Part shown: positions 28,153 through 37,800 of the stretch, one piece after another
How positions within the stretch are numbered: the first letter of the stretch is position 1
Layout of the letters: every line of letters begins with the position of its first letter
NCBI RefSeq assembly: GCF_022760755.1
Contig: NZ_JAIVFP010000001.1
Coordinates: forward strand, 3,514,001 to 3,578,000
Reading direction: 5' to 3'
Length of the DNA stretch: 64,000 nucleotides
DNA from: Candidatus Rhodoblastus alkanivorans
GTDB taxonomy: Bacteria; Pseudomonadota; Alphaproteobacteria; Rhizobiales; Beijerinckiaceae
Made by a program: the position numbers and the translations under genes
The notes under the pieces: generated by a model
Told to the model about the DNA's origin: nothing
The model's input: only the letters and a program-made list of their open reading frames with translations
Database searches by the model: none

Positions 28153-28758
28153 ATGCATAACGGACAGATCGTTCACATCATCGAGGACGACGCGGGGGTC
28201 GGCGAATCGCTTTCCCTGCTTCTCAACAGCGCCGGCCTTGAAACCAGGCTGCACAGCTCTGCGGCGGATTTTCTCCATTCCTGCCCGCCGCCCGGCGGCT
28301 GCGTGGTGAGCGACGTGCGGATGCCGGGCATGACCGGGATCGACCTGCTCGGCGAGATGAAAAATCGGCGAATGCCCCAGCCGGTCATCCTGATGACCGC
28401 TTTCGCCGACGTCCCGCAGGCAGTCAGGGCGATGAAGCTCGGCGCCGTGGATTTCATCGAAAAACCCTTCGATGACGAATTGATGGTGTCGTCCGTGCGC
28501 GCGGCTCTGGTCCGCCGGGTTGGCGATACCGCGATCATGGCCCACGAGAAACTCGAGAAACTCACCGCGCGCGAGCGCGACGTCCTCGAAGGCTTGCTCC
28601 AGGGCAAGCTCAACAAGACAATCGCGCATGATCTCGGGGTGAGCGTCCGCACCGTGGAGTCCCACCGCGCCAATCTGATGGTCAAGACCCAGGCGCGAAG
28701 CCTGTCCGAATTGATCAGGATGTCGCTTCTCGCCGAAGGCGTCGACCTCGAGGCGTGA
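28153..28758 (+). CDS. FixJ-like response regulator
   Basis: A 201-residue two-domain regulator. The receiver domain (1-120) has the acidic pair Glu11-Asp12-Asp13, phosphoacceptor Asp54 in VVSDVRMPG and Lys104 in FIEKPF. The LuxR/NarL-type HTH (140-195) has LTARERDVLEGLLQGKLNKTIA and VRTVESHRANLMVK. The ATG at 28153 has GGGAGG 9-12 bases upstream; the earlier open frame lacks a ribosome site. It is divergent from the FixL-like kinase over a 239-base gap that contains TTGACT at 28072. Regulon not visible. Confidence 0.88.
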   Translation: MHNGQIVHIIEDDAGVGESLSLLLNSAGLETRLHSSAADFLHSCPPPGGCVVSDVRMPGMTGIDLLGEMKNRRMPQPVILMTAFADVPQAVRAMKLGAVDFIEKPFDDELMVSSVRAALVRRVGDTAIMAHEKLEKLTARERDVLEGLLQGKLNKTIAHDLGVSVRTVESHRANLMVKTQARSLSELIRMSLLAEGVDLEA

Positions 28759-28766
28759 ACGCCGCC

Positions 28767-29570
28767 TTATTCCGGATGCGTCGTCGCCGAACGGGGCTTT
28801 GCGGGATGAGGCGCCGAATGCGTCGCGCTTCCCGCGCCGTGGCCGCCGTGCTTCTTGCCCGGGACGCCAGCCTTGCCCTCGACGCCAGCCTTGCCCTCGA
28901 CGCCAGCCTTGCCCTCGACGCCAGCCTTGCCTTGGACGCCAGCCTTGCCTTGGACGCCAGCCTTGCCTTGGACGCCAGCCGGTTCGGGGAGGGGATCGCC
29001 GGGAATGTCCGCAATCGCCATGGTGTCGTCGGGCAGCCGCGTCCACACCCGGGTCTGACCCAAAAGGGGCGTGGCGAGATAGCCGCGCAGATTGAGCTTC
29101 TGGTCGTCCGGAGACAGTTCGATCTGCGCGCTCCAGATGGAGCCGTCGCGCGGGTCGAGGACGTGGCCGTTCTGATATTTGGTGGCGCTGGCTTTCTTCA
29201 TGCCCCACACAATCACCAGCCCCAGCATCGGCGTGTTCTTTTTCTCGCCCGGACAATGGGTGCAGAGCGGATTTCCCGGCGGATCTTCCGGATAGGTGAC
29301 CTCCTTGACCAGCCGGCCCTCATAGAGACCGTCCTTCTTGTAGAAGTAGAACACGCCGCCCGGCCGGCCGTCGTCGTTATAGGCGGTCCAGAAGCCGGTC
29401 AGGGGGGGGCCGGAAGGATGGGCAGGGGCGGCGGCAGGCGCCGCCGGCTCCGGCTTCGCGTCCTGCGCTCTGGCGGCCGGTACGGCGGCGGCGATCATTG
29501 CCGCCGCGCCGACGCCCGACAGGACGCGGGACAGGAGCGACGAGGAAAGGTAACGAGAAATGGGGCGCAT
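28767..29570 (-). CDS. DUF2147-like exported protein with a C-terminal AGVEGK repeat
   Basis: A 267-residue periplasmic protein. The signal peptide (about 1-35) ends VPAARA, then a Pro/Ala-rich linker and a DUF2147-like lipocalin-type domain (about 55-175) that opens LTGFWTAYNDDGRPGGVFYFY and contains a CTHC motif in NPLCTHCPGEKKNTPMLGL. The C-terminus carries six six-residue units (AGVQGK x3, AGVEGK x3) plus AGVPGK, then a His/Gly/Ser-rich tail that could bind metal. The ATG at 29570 is chosen as the only start giving a signal peptide. Function unknown. Confidence 0.8.
   Translation of the reverse strand: MRPISRYLSSSLLSRVLSGVGAAAMIAAAVPAARAQDAKPEPAAPAAAPAHPSGPPLTGFWTAYNDDGRPGGVFYFYKKDGLYEGRLVKEVTYPEDPPGNPLCTHCPGEKKNTPMLGLVIVWGMKKASATKYQNGHVLDPRDGSIWSAQIELSPDDQKLNLRGYLATPLLGQTRVWTRLPDDTMAIADIPGDPLPEPAGVQGKAGVQGKAGVQGKAGVEGKAGVEGKAGVEGKAGVPGKKHGGHGAGSATHSAPHPAKPRSATTHPE
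28863..28979. repeat. 18-bp coding tandem repeat, about 6.5 copies
   Basis: Units of GACGCCAGCCTTGCCCTC or GACGCCAGCCTTGCCTTG repeat head to tail and encode the AGVEGK/AGVQGK units on the minus strand. The first three and last three units differ consistently at the 3' end, suggesting block duplication. Confidence 0.9.
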
Positions 29571-29881
29571 CCGCGCTCTCCTGGGCTGCAAGGCAAAGAA
29601 CAAGACAGGATATTTTGTCCGCGCTAAATGGAGAAATTCGGACGAAACGAAAAAAAGCGACAAATTCTTCGTCGGCCCCATCGTCCGCCCGGGCTGGAAT
29701 CGTCCGCCCAGGCTGGAATTGATTGGCGCGCCATCGAATTCCCGCCTGGCGTTCTTCATTTAGGCAGGATCTGTCCGAAAACCGGCGCCCGCTTTTCGGG
29801 AATCCTGCCTGGCGCGTCGGACCATAATGCAGAAAATCTTCGCTGCGAAGCGCCGTTGCGCCGAATGCGCGACAATAAGGT
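29571..29881. other. Intergenic region with a REP-like palindrome
   Basis: No supported gene. It contains the 5' region of the DUF2147-like gene, a short direct repeat (GGCTGGAAT at about 29693 and 29711) and a REP-like palindrome at 29762-29810. Confidence 0.5.
29762..29810. repeat. REP-like palindrome, short copy
   Basis: AGGCAGGAT (29762-29770) and ATCCTGCCT (29802-29810) form a perfect 9-bp inverted repeat around CTGTCCGAAAACCGGCGCCCGCTTTTCGGGA, the same core as the elements at 9265 and 56688. Confidence 0.8.
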
Positions 29882-30085
29882 TCAATAATCGCCGCTTCCG
29901 ACCAGCGGGTGGATGCCGCCGAGACCGCGGCCGTGGCGGCTGGCGGCCGGGCGGCCTTTCCGGGCCGTGTGCGCGCTCGCTTCCCGCTTGACCTTGGCGC
30001 TCGCATGGGAGCTTTTCGCCGAGGCGGCGGTCGCGCCGAGCGGGACGAGCGCGCAAAGAATGATCGCGGCAAGAATGTAGCGCAT
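29882..30085 (-). CDS. Small basic exported protein
   Basis: A 67-residue protein with a clear Sec signal peptide (MRYILAAIILCALVPLGATAASA) and a Lys/Arg/His/Ser-rich mature part of about 43 residues ending LGGIHPLVGSGDY. GGAGGAA sits 4 bases before the ATG. No cysteine in the mature part. No family recognised; the composition resembles small alphaproteobacterial periplasmic proteins of unknown role. Confidence 0.6.
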   Translation of the reverse strand: MRYILAAIILCALVPLGATAASAKSSHASAKVKREASAHTARKGRPAASRHGRGLGGIHPLVGSGDY

Positions 30086-30285
30086 CGGCTTCCTCCCATT
30101 CGACGAACGTTCGCCGCCGGCGAGCTCAGGACGCAGGCTTGCCGATTATAAGCGATGTCGCCCGACGTTCCTATGTCACGCGCGCGCGGCGCGTGCCGAA
30201 AGCGAAAGATAGACAAAATTAACCAAATTTAAGCGCCTCCGCGCTAGAAAGAAGTTCGGGCCGCCGCCGCGCCGGGTGGAATTTC

Positions 30286-31704
30286 GTGAACAAACCGTTT
30301 CAGATTTTTCCCTTTGCGTCCGTTCCGGCGCACGTGGCGACGCCGGTCCACGCAGGCCGCGCCGCTTCTGGCGCCGTTCTCGACCTCTTCCTGTTCGGAC
30401 CCGACGAAAGACTGGGCGAGGCGTCCGCCGGCCCGCGCTGGGCGACGGGCGAAATCTGGTTTTCCTCCTGCGATGCGGTCGCGCTTTCGGCCCGGGCGCA
30501 TCGGGCGGCGCGCGAAACCTATGCCGGCGTTTTCGGCGGCGAAGCCAGCCGCCCCCTGCCCCATTGGCTCGATGAATTGCGCCGCCGCCTTGCCGGCCTG
30601 TTCGGCGCGCGGAACTGCGAGGCCGTGCTCGCCGCCTCTGTCCACGAAGGCGAAATGCTGTTCGCCGCGCTCGCCCGCGCCGCGTCGGACCGTCCAATCG
30701 TCCATGTCGCCGCCCCGCCCGAGCGGCCCGAAGGCGCCGGCCAGCCAGCTGAGACTTTCGCGCTGCGCGACCGTTACGGCCTGGCGCTGCCGGCCGACGA
30801 CATTGACTCGCGGGTGGCGCGGCAGGTCGCCGAAGCAATCGCGAAAGGCGCGGACGTGGCGCTCCATGTGACGGATTGTTCGGAAACGGGGCTTTCCGCG
30901 CCGTCGCGCGCGGCCGTCGCCGCGCTCGAACAGGACCATCCCGGGCGGCTGACCGTGCTGATCGACGCCCGCCAGATGCGCGCCGGGCGCGAAACCATCG
31001 CCGCCGACCTCGACGCCGGCCGCGCCGTGCTGCTTTCGGGCTCGACCTTCGCCGGCGGCCCCTGTGGCGCCGCCGCCGTGCTGCTGCCCGGCGCGCTGAT
31101 CGAAAGAATCGGGCCGTTCGACCTGCCCGGCGCGCTCGCCTTTCAATCGGCGGCGCTCGACTGGCCGCCGATTTTGCGCGAGCGCCGCCGCGGCGCCTTC
31201 GCCGCTTTGGCCGACCCGCGCCTGGGGCTGCGCTGGGAAAGCGCGCTGGCCGAACTCGAAGCGCTTTTCGCCATCGCGCCCGATATGCGCGCGGCGATCG
31301 CGAGCGCGTTCCTGCGCGAAACCCATCGTCATCTCGCCGCCGCGCCCTTGCTGAAGGCCACGGATTTCCGCCATCCGGGCGATGGCGCGCCGACGATTTT
31401 GCCGATCCTGACCTTCGATGAACGCGGCCGGGCGATCAGGGCCGCAAATCTGCGCCGCGCCCTCGCCGAACCGGCGGCCCGTCCTGGGCGGCGCGCCGCG
31501 CGCGGTCGCCCGATTCATCTGGGCGCCCCGGTCGCGATCGGGAGCCGCGACGCCCTCCGCCTGGCTCTGGGCGCGCCGCAGGTCAATGACGTCGCCGAAC
31601 GGCTCGCCGCAGGCGAAAGCTTTGCCGAGGCCTTCCGGCCGCTCGCCGACGACCTGCACGAGACCTTCGCACGGTGGAGCGAACTCGCGCAGGACGGCCT
31701 CTGA
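30286..31704 (+). CDS. PLP-enzyme-fold protein lacking the catalytic lysine
   Basis: A 472-residue protein with the layout of fold-type I PLP enzymes. The pyridine-nitrogen aspartate is recognisable (VLIDARQMR, Asp228). The strand and loop that should carry the Schiff-base lysine read LLSGSTFAGGPCGAAAVLLP; the expected SGSK is SGST (Thr254), so a normal PLP aldimine cannot form there. I infer a pseudo-enzyme or a binding role. The start is GTG at 30286. The family assignment rests on motif spacing only, and no confident product name is given. No operon partner. Confidence 0.6.
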   Translation: MNKPFQIFPFASVPAHVATPVHAGRAASGAVLDLFLFGPDERLGEASAGPRWATGEIWFSSCDAVALSARAHRAARETYAGVFGGEASRPLPHWLDELRRRLAGLFGARNCEAVLAASVHEGEMLFAALARAASDRPIVHVAAPPERPEGAGQPAETFALRDRYGLALPADDIDSRVARQVAEAIAKGADVALHVTDCSETGLSAPSRAAVAALEQDHPGRLTVLIDARQMRAGRETIAADLDAGRAVLLSGSTFAGGPCGAAAVLLPGALIERIGPFDLPGALAFQSAALDWPPILRERRRGAFAALADPRLGLRWESALAELEALFAIAPDMRAAIASAFLRETHRHLAAAPLLKATDFRHPGDGAPTILPILTFDERGRAIRAANLRRALAEPAARPGRRAARGRPIHLGAPVAIGSRDALRLALGAPQVNDVAERLAAGESFAEAFRPLADDLHETFARWSELAQDGL

Positions 31705-31713
31705 CCCGCGCTG

Positions 31714-32358
31714 CTAATTCAGCAGAATCAGCCCGTCCGTGGTCCTGTGCCGATGTCGCTTCCGGCGCGGCGGCTGGCGCGGCTTTTCGCGCGCCAAGGG
31801 CGGCTGCGCGGAGACTGGCGGCTGCGCGGCGACTGGCGGCTGCGCGGCGCCGGATTGCTGCCGGACGAGCGAGGCATGGACTCGCGCCGGCTTGCCGCCG
31901 TCGGGCCAGAAGGTGAAGATCAGCTTGCGCGGGCCGGCGTGAAATTTGAAACGTCCAGCAAAGCCCTTGGCCTCGCTCGCGCCGGTGAAAAGCTGGCCGG
32001 CGATGTGTCCCGAGACCGGGCCCGAGGCGCCGCGCGTCGCCTCGCGCCATTGGCCGCGCGTCTGGGCGCCGTCGGCGACGATCTGGGCGCGGATGTCGAA
32101 TTTGTAGTTATTCGAATCGCAGGCGATGTTCTGCGACAGGACGCGCCCGTCGCCCGCCGTCTCGCCGGTCGCGCGGCAGGACAGGTTTTTGCGCGCGCCG
32201 TCGTCCGACATGAAGTAGCCGGGGCCGCGGAAGGCGCCGGAATAATAGGAAAAAGGGCCGTCCTGCGCCGCTGCGGCGCCAAGCCCGGCGAGCGAAAGCC
32301 CGGCGAACCAAAGCGCGGCGGCCCAGACGAGCCGGAACAGCGCATCGCTTGCGGACAT
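31714..32358 (-). CDS. Exported protein with a Pro/Gln repeat and basic tail
   Basis: A 214-residue protein. The signal peptide covers about 1-31 (LAGLGAAAAQ), followed by a beta-rich domain of about 120 residues (YYSGAFRGPGYFMSDDGARKN, Cys pair NLSCRATGE and IACDSNN, SGHIAGQLFTGASEAKGFAGRF). Residues about 170-195 are three AQPPV-like units, then a Lys/Arg/His-rich tail ending TDGLILLN. The domain resembles uncharacterised alphaproteobacterial secreted proteins; function unknown. The ATG at 32358 gives the signal peptide; the frame upstream lacks one. Confidence 0.65.
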   Translation of the reverse strand: MSASDALFRLVWAAALWFAGLSLAGLGAAAAQDGPFSYYSGAFRGPGYFMSDDGARKNLSCRATGETAGDGRVLSQNIACDSNNYKFDIRAQIVADGAQTRGQWREATRGASGPVSGHIAGQLFTGASEAKGFAGRFKFHAGPRKLIFTFWPDGGKPARVHASLVRQQSGAAQPPVAAQPPVSAQPPLAREKPRQPPRRKRHRHRTTDGLILLN

Positions 32359-32422
32359 CGGCGTCTCCAGTGAAACCCGCGGCACTATAGGGCCGCCGCC
32401 ACGCCATTGAAAAGCGAGCGTC

Positions 32423-33310
32423 CTAAACCAGCGCCCCGATCCCCAGCAGGAGCGCATAAAGCGCCTGGGTTTGCGCCGTGCGCGCGAGCAGCGCGTTCAG
32501 CCCCGGTCCCGCCGGCTCGGCGTAAAGCTGGCGGACCTGCGCCCAGGCCATCGGCAGCGCGCCGAGCGCGAGCCAGAGCGCGCGTTGCGGCGCCAGCGCG
32601 GTCAGCACGCCCGCCAGCAGAAAAGGCGCGAGCGTCATCGCCGCGAATAGAGCGCGCGAGACACGCTGCCCGGCGAGGATGGCGAGCGTCCGCCGCCCGA
32701 CCCTGGCGTCGGCGGCGGCGTCGCGATAATTGTTGACCATGAGCACGCCCGCCGCGAACAAGCCGAGCGCGAGGCCGGCGATCAAAGGCGCCGGCGCGAG
32801 CGCGTCAGCCGCGAGCCAAAAGGTTCCGCCGACCGCGCCAAGCCCGAAAAAGACGATCACGAAAAGCTCGCCAAGCGGCGTGTAGGAGATCGGCGCCGGG
32901 CCGCCGGTATAGGCCCAGCCCGAAAGGATCGAGAGCAGGCCGAGAACCAGGATGGGCCACCCGCCCACGGCGACGAGATAAAATCCGCCGAGCGCGGCCA
33001 GAGCGAAAAAGCCATAAGCGGCGCGCTTGATCTCATGCGGCGTCAGCAAGCCGCTGGCGGCGGCGCGCTTCGGCCCGAGACGGTCCGCCCCGTCGCCGCC
33101 GCGCTCGAAGTCGCGGGCGTCGTTGAAAAGATTGGTCGCGATCTGGATGCAGACGGCGGAAAAGGCGGCGACGAGAATCGGCGGAAGGTCGGCCCGGCCG
33201 ACGAGGCCTTGCGCCAGACAGCCGCCGACGAAAACCGGCGCCAAAGCCATGGACAGGGTGCGCGGCCGCATCGCCGCGAGCCAGACGGAAAATTTCGGCG
33301 CGCCGCTCAT
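32423..33310 (-). CDS. menA: 1,4-dihydroxy-2-naphthoate prenyltransferase
   Basis: A 295-residue UbiA-superfamily membrane enzyme with eight or nine TM helices. The two Asp-rich motifs are NLFNDARDFERGGD (about 61-74) and NNYRDAAADARVGRRT (about 193-208). The N-terminus AAMRPRTLSMALAPVFVG and the motif order match MenA rather than UbiA. It prenylates 1,4-dihydroxy-2-naphthoate to make demethylmenaquinone. No other men genes are nearby. Menaquinone alongside ubiquinone fits anaerobic respiration or phototrophy. Its ATG overlaps the stop of the upstream START-domain gene by 4 bases. Confidence 0.88.
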   Translation of the reverse strand: MSGAPKFSVWLAAMRPRTLSMALAPVFVGGCLAQGLVGRADLPPILVAAFSAVCIQIATNLFNDARDFERGGDGADRLGPKRAAASGLLTPHEIKRAAYGFFALAALGGFYLVAVGGWPILVLGLLSILSGWAYTGGPAPISYTPLGELFVIVFFGLGAVGGTFWLAADALAPAPLIAGLALGLFAAGVLMVNNYRDAAADARVGRRTLAILAGQRVSRALFAAMTLAPFLLAGVLTALAPQRALWLALGALPMAWAQVRQLYAEPAGPGLNALLARTAQTQALYALLLGIGALV

Positions 33311-33750
33311 GCCGGCGCCCTCCCCTTCGGCAGGCCGGCGGCGCGCCGCTCGAAGGCCGCGACGATCTTGCGCTCGAATTCGGGCGCCGCGAGAACCGCC
33401 AAGGCGTTGAACAGGCCGGAGGCGAATTCGAGCAGAATGTCGCAGGTCAGCAGGCAGCCCTCGCCCCGCGGCTCGAACAGCCAGCGCAGGCGCAAGGCGC
33501 GCAGCGGCCCGTCGCAGGATTCGATCACCAGTTCGCGCGGCGGATCGGCGCGGGCTTCGCTGACGAAGGCGATGCGGAGCCGGCCAAGACCGAAGACATT
33601 CCGCACCCGCCGCCAGGCGCCTTCGCGCGCCAGCACCCGCGTCCCGAGGCAGGCGGGAACGAAAGCGGGATAGGCTTCGATGTCATCGACCAGGGCGAAC
33701 AGGGCCTCCGGCCCATGGTGCGGAAAGAAGACTTCGAACTTTCGCCGCAC
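33307..33750 (-). CDS. Coenzyme Q-binding COQ10/START-domain protein
   Basis: About 147 residues of the polyketide-cyclase/START (COQ10, RatA) fold: FFPHHGPEALFALVDDIEAYPAFVPAC, then a beta-sheet core (LRIAFVSEARADPPRELVIES) and a C-terminal helix (EFERKIVAAFERRAAG). In mitochondria and bacteria such proteins bind isoprenoid quinones. Translational coupling (ATGA) to menA suggests it handles menaquinone here. The start is a GTG at 33750 after GGAGGGGTGA; GTG at 33756 and a longer frame to 33804 are alternatives. Confidence 0.82.
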   Translation of the reverse strand: MRRKFEVFFPHHGPEALFALVDDIEAYPAFVPACLGTRVLAREGAWRRVRNVFGLGRLRIAFVSEARADPPRELVIESCDGPLRALRLRWLFEPRGEGCLLTCDILLEFASGLFNALAVLAAPEFERKIVAAFERRAAGLPKGRAPA

Positions 33751-33986
33751 CCTCACCCCTCCCTCAGCCTGGCCGCATTTCGACCGAAATTGACTTGAAC
33801 GCAAGCCGGACTCAGGGAGAATTGATATTGTCTTCGCGCCGCCCGCCTTGAGGACCTCAAGTATGTCCGCGCAGCGCTTCGTCTCCTGCTCGCGGCCCTG
33901 TCAGCCGCCGCGAAATGGCAAATCGCAAACAAAAGCCGAGCGAATTTTTGCACGGTTTGAGGAAGGGGAAGGCGGCGCTTCCTCTC

Positions 33987-34676
33987 TCACACCCCTCCGG
34001 TCACCGGCAGCAGGGCGCCGGTGATGGCGCGCGAATGTGTCGAGGCGAGGAACAGCATGGCCTCGGCCAAATCATCGGGGCTTACCCATTTGCTGAAATC
34101 CGCGTCCGGCATGGCGGCGCGATTGGCGGGCGTGTCGATGATCGAGGGCAGGACGGCGTTGACCGTCACCTTGCCCTTGAGTTCCTCGGCGAGACTTTCC
34201 GTCAATTTGGCGACGCCCGCCTTGGAGGCGGCATAGGCGCCCATGCCGGCGCCCGCCTTGACCGCGCCGAGCGCGCCGACATTGACGATCGAGCCCGCGC
34301 CGCTCTTTTCGAGGAAGGGCAGCGCCGCCATGCAGGCGGAAGCCGCCGTGCGCAGGTTCAGCGCGAACATGCGGTCCCAGGCGGCGAGGTCGCCCTCCGC
34401 GACGGTTTGCCAGACGAATCCGCCGGCGACATTGAGCAGCGCGTCGATGCCGCCGAAATGCGCGTTGATGCGGGCAAAGGCGTCGCGCGCCGCTTGCGCG
34501 TCGGCGAGATCGATGCCCGCAAGGCTCAAGCTCCGCTCCTCGGCCTGCGGCGCGCCGGAGGCGGCTTCGCCGACGTCCACCTGCGCGACAAAAGCCCCCT
34601 TGTCCAAAGCGCGCCTGACGACCGCCCGGCCAAGGGCGCCGAAGGCGCCGGTGACAACAATGATTCTCTTGTCCAT
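33987..34676 (-). CDS. Short-chain dehydrogenase/reductase
   Basis: A 229-residue classical SDR. The cofactor motif is TGAFGALG (9-16), followed by NVAGG (about 83), catalytic Ser region IVNVGALGAV and YAASK (Tyr about 148, Lys 152). The substrate is unknown. VTVNAVLPSIIDTP is typical of 3-ketoacyl reductase-like SDRs. The region usually carrying Ser reads VGALGAVKAG, so the standard catalytic Ser appears replaced; activity is uncertain. The ATG at 34676 starts the Rossmann strand directly. Confidence 0.85.
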   Translation of the reverse strand: MDKRIIVVTGAFGALGRAVVRRALDKGAFVAQVDVGEAASGAPQAEERSLSLAGIDLADAQAARDAFARINAHFGGIDALLNVAGGFVWQTVAEGDLAAWDRMFALNLRTAASACMAALPFLEKSGAGSIVNVGALGAVKAGAGMGAYAASKAGVAKLTESLAEELKGKVTVNAVLPSIIDTPANRAAMPDADFSKWVSPDDLAEAMLFLASTHSRAITGALLPVTGGV

Positions 34677-34884
34677 GGCGCTTCCCGCCTCCCGTTCGAG
34701 CTCAAGATTGGCCGCGTCCAGGCGTCTTGGCAAGACCCGAGCGCGGCCGCGAACGATGCCGGCGTTTATTTTTTATCCTATTGAATTTATTAGAAATATC
34801 TTTGTCGGACGGCCAATTGCGCCGTTCGAATTGTTTTTTTTACCGGCCTGTGGGTCTAATTGCGCAAATCTTTCGGAGTTTCCA

Positions 34885-37800
34885 ATGTTCGCGCTTCTGT
34901 CCCAGAAACGTTTCGCGCCCCTGTTCTGGACGCAATTTCTTTCCGCCTTTAACGACAATTTCCTGAAAAACGCGCTCATTTTTCTCATCATGTACCAATT
35001 GTCGGGGCCTGGCGCGGAATCCCTGATTACATTGGCCGGGGCGATCTTCATCCTGCCCTTCTTCATCCTGTCGGGCCTCGGCGGCGAAATGGCCGACCGC
35101 TACGACAAGGCGATGATCGCGCGGCGGTTGAAACTCGCCGAAATTTTCGCCGCTTTCGTCGCCGTTACCGGCTTCTTTTATGCTTCCGTGCCCATTCTCC
35201 TTGTCGCGCTGGCGCTGTTTGGAATCATTTCCACCCTGTTCGGCCCGATCAAATATGGCATCCTGCCGGATCATCTGGAAAAGTCGGAGCTGCCCGCCGG
35301 CAACGCCCTGATCGAGGGCGCGACCTTCATCGCCATTCTGCTCGGCACGATCGTCGGCGGCCTCGCCTCCCGCAACGGCGGCGATCCTTCGAAAATCTCG
35401 GGCTTCATGCTGGCGGTCGCGCTCGCCTGCTACGGCGCCAGCCGCTTCATCCCGCCTACCGGCGGCGAGGCGCCAAACCTGAAAATCGACGCCAATATTT
35501 TCCGCTCGACCAAAAACCTTCTCCTCGACCTCTGGGGCGACAAGAGGCTGTGGCGCGCCGGCGTCATGGTCAGCCTGTTCTGGATGTTCGGGGCCATCGT
35601 CCTTTCCGTCCTGCCGCCGCTGATCAAATTGCGCATGGGCGGCGAGGAAATGGTGGTGAGCCTCTATCTCAGCGTCTTCGCGGTTTCGGTCGCGATCGGC
35701 TCGGGCTTGGGCGCCTTTTTCTGCAGCGGCCGCATCGTGCTGCTGCCCGCCCCGATCGCGACTCTGGTCCTCGGCTTTTTCTCGGCGGAGCTGGCTCTGG
35801 CCCTCCATTCCATGCCGCCGGCGACGACGCAGCTTGCCGTGGCCGAATTTTTCACACATCCCGCCGCATGGCGCGTCGGCTTCGATCTCGCCATGATGGC
35901 CATGGCCGGCGGCGTGCTGGCGGTGCCGAGTTTCGCCGCCGCCCAGGCCTGGGCGCCGATTGAGCGGCGCGCCCGTATCGTCGCCGCCATCAATGTGCTC
36001 AACGCCGCCTTCATGGTCGTCGGGACGCTGGCGACGGCCGCGCTTCAGGCGAAAGGCCTCGGCCTCGACGGCGTTTTCGCCCTCATGGCCGGCGTCGCAT
36101 TGGTCAGCGCATTGTGGATGTTCGCCCGCCTGCCGACCAATCCGATGCGCGATTTCCTGTCGATCCTGTTCCGCGCCTTCTATCGGCTGGAGGTGAAGGG
36201 CCGCGACAATATCGCCAAGGCGGGGCCCAATGCGATCATCGCGCTCAATCATGTCAGCTTCCTCGACGCGGCGCTGGCCTTGTCGCTGCTCGACCACGAT
36301 CCGATCTTCGCCATCGATTCCGGCATCGCCCGGCGCTGGTGGGTCAAACCCTTCCTGCGCTTCGTTCGCGCTCTGCCGCTCGATCCAACGAGCCCGATGG
36401 CGACGCGCCGCATGATCCATGCGGTGCGCAATGGCGAGACCCTGATCATTTTCCCCGAAGGGCGCCTCACCGTCACCGGCACTTTGATGAAGGTCTATGA
36501 CGGCGCGGGAATGATCGCGGAAAAATCCGGCCGGAAAATCGTCCCGGCGCGCATCGAGGGGCTCGAAGCCACCATGTTTTCGGCGCTTTCGCGCCAGCTC
36601 GCCCCGCGCCGCTTCTTCAGCAAGGTGAAGGTGACGATCCTTGAGCCGGTCGATCTCAAAATCGACGACAATCTGCGCGGCAAGGCGCGGCGGCAGGCGG
36701 CGGGCGCGGCGCTCTATCAAATCATGTCCGATCTGTTCTTCCGCACCGCCGATTGCGACCAGACGATTTTCGCCGCCGTCGCCAAGGCCGCGCGCAGACA
36801 CGGCATGGGGCGCGTGACGCTGGAGGACCCGACCTCGCCGGCTTTGTCCTACCGAAAACTGCTGATCGGCGCCCGCCTCCTGGGAAAGGAATTTTCACGC
36901 CTTGCCCCGGAAGGCCAGCCGCTCGGCCTGATGCTGCCCAACGCCAATGGGGCCGGCGCCGCCTTCCTCGGCCTGCTCTCGGCCAACCGCCCGCCGGCGA
37001 TGATCAATTTCACCGCGGGCCCGGCCAATATCGCCGCGGCCTGCGCGGCGTCCGAGGTCAAAACCATCGTCACCTCGCGCGCCTTCATTGAAAAGGCCAA
37101 GCTACAGGCCCTGGTCGAGCGCCTCGGCGAAAGCGTCGCCTTTTTCTATCTGGAGGATTTGCGCGAAAAAATTTCGAGCTTCGACAAGGCCCGCGCTTTT
37201 CTCAACTGCCGCGCGCCGCTCGCCAAAGCGAAAGCGGAGGATCGCGCGGTGATCCTGTTCACCTCGGGCTCGGAGGGCGCGCCCAAAGGCGTCGTCCTCT
37301 CCCACCACAATATCCTGTCCAATGTCGCGCAGGTCGCCGCGCGCATCGATTTCGGCCGCAGCGACCGTCTGTTCAATGTGCTGCCGATCTTCCATTCCTT
37401 CGGGCTGACGGGCGGTTTCGTCCTGCCGCTCGTTTCCGGCGTGCCGATCTTTCTCTATCCCTCGCCGCTCCATTACCGCGTGATTCCCGAACTGATCTAC
37501 GACAGCAACGCCACGATATTGTTCGGCACCGACACGCTTCTCAACGGCTATGCGCGCACCGCCCACCCTTATGACATGCGCTCGCTGCGTTACATCATCG
37601 CCGGCGCCGAGGCGGTGAAGGAATCGACCCGCAGGCTTTACGCCGAAAAATTCGGCCTGCGCGTTCTCGAAGGCTATGGCGTCACCGAAACCTCTCCGGT
37701 CCTCGCCCTCAACACGCCGATGTTCAACCGTTTCGGCGCGGTCGGCATGCTTTGCCCCGGCATGACGGCGCGGCTCGAAAAGATCGAAGGCATCGAGGAG

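Noticed and set aside
28863-28979. Possible CRISPR array
   Set aside because: Units are 18 bp, directly contiguous with no spacers and in frame within a coding region.
34243-34884. N-terminal extension of the LplT-PlsC-Aas protein
   Set aside because: The extra 214 codons lie antisense to the SDR gene and its upstream gap; the transporter domain begins exactly at the ATG at 34885.
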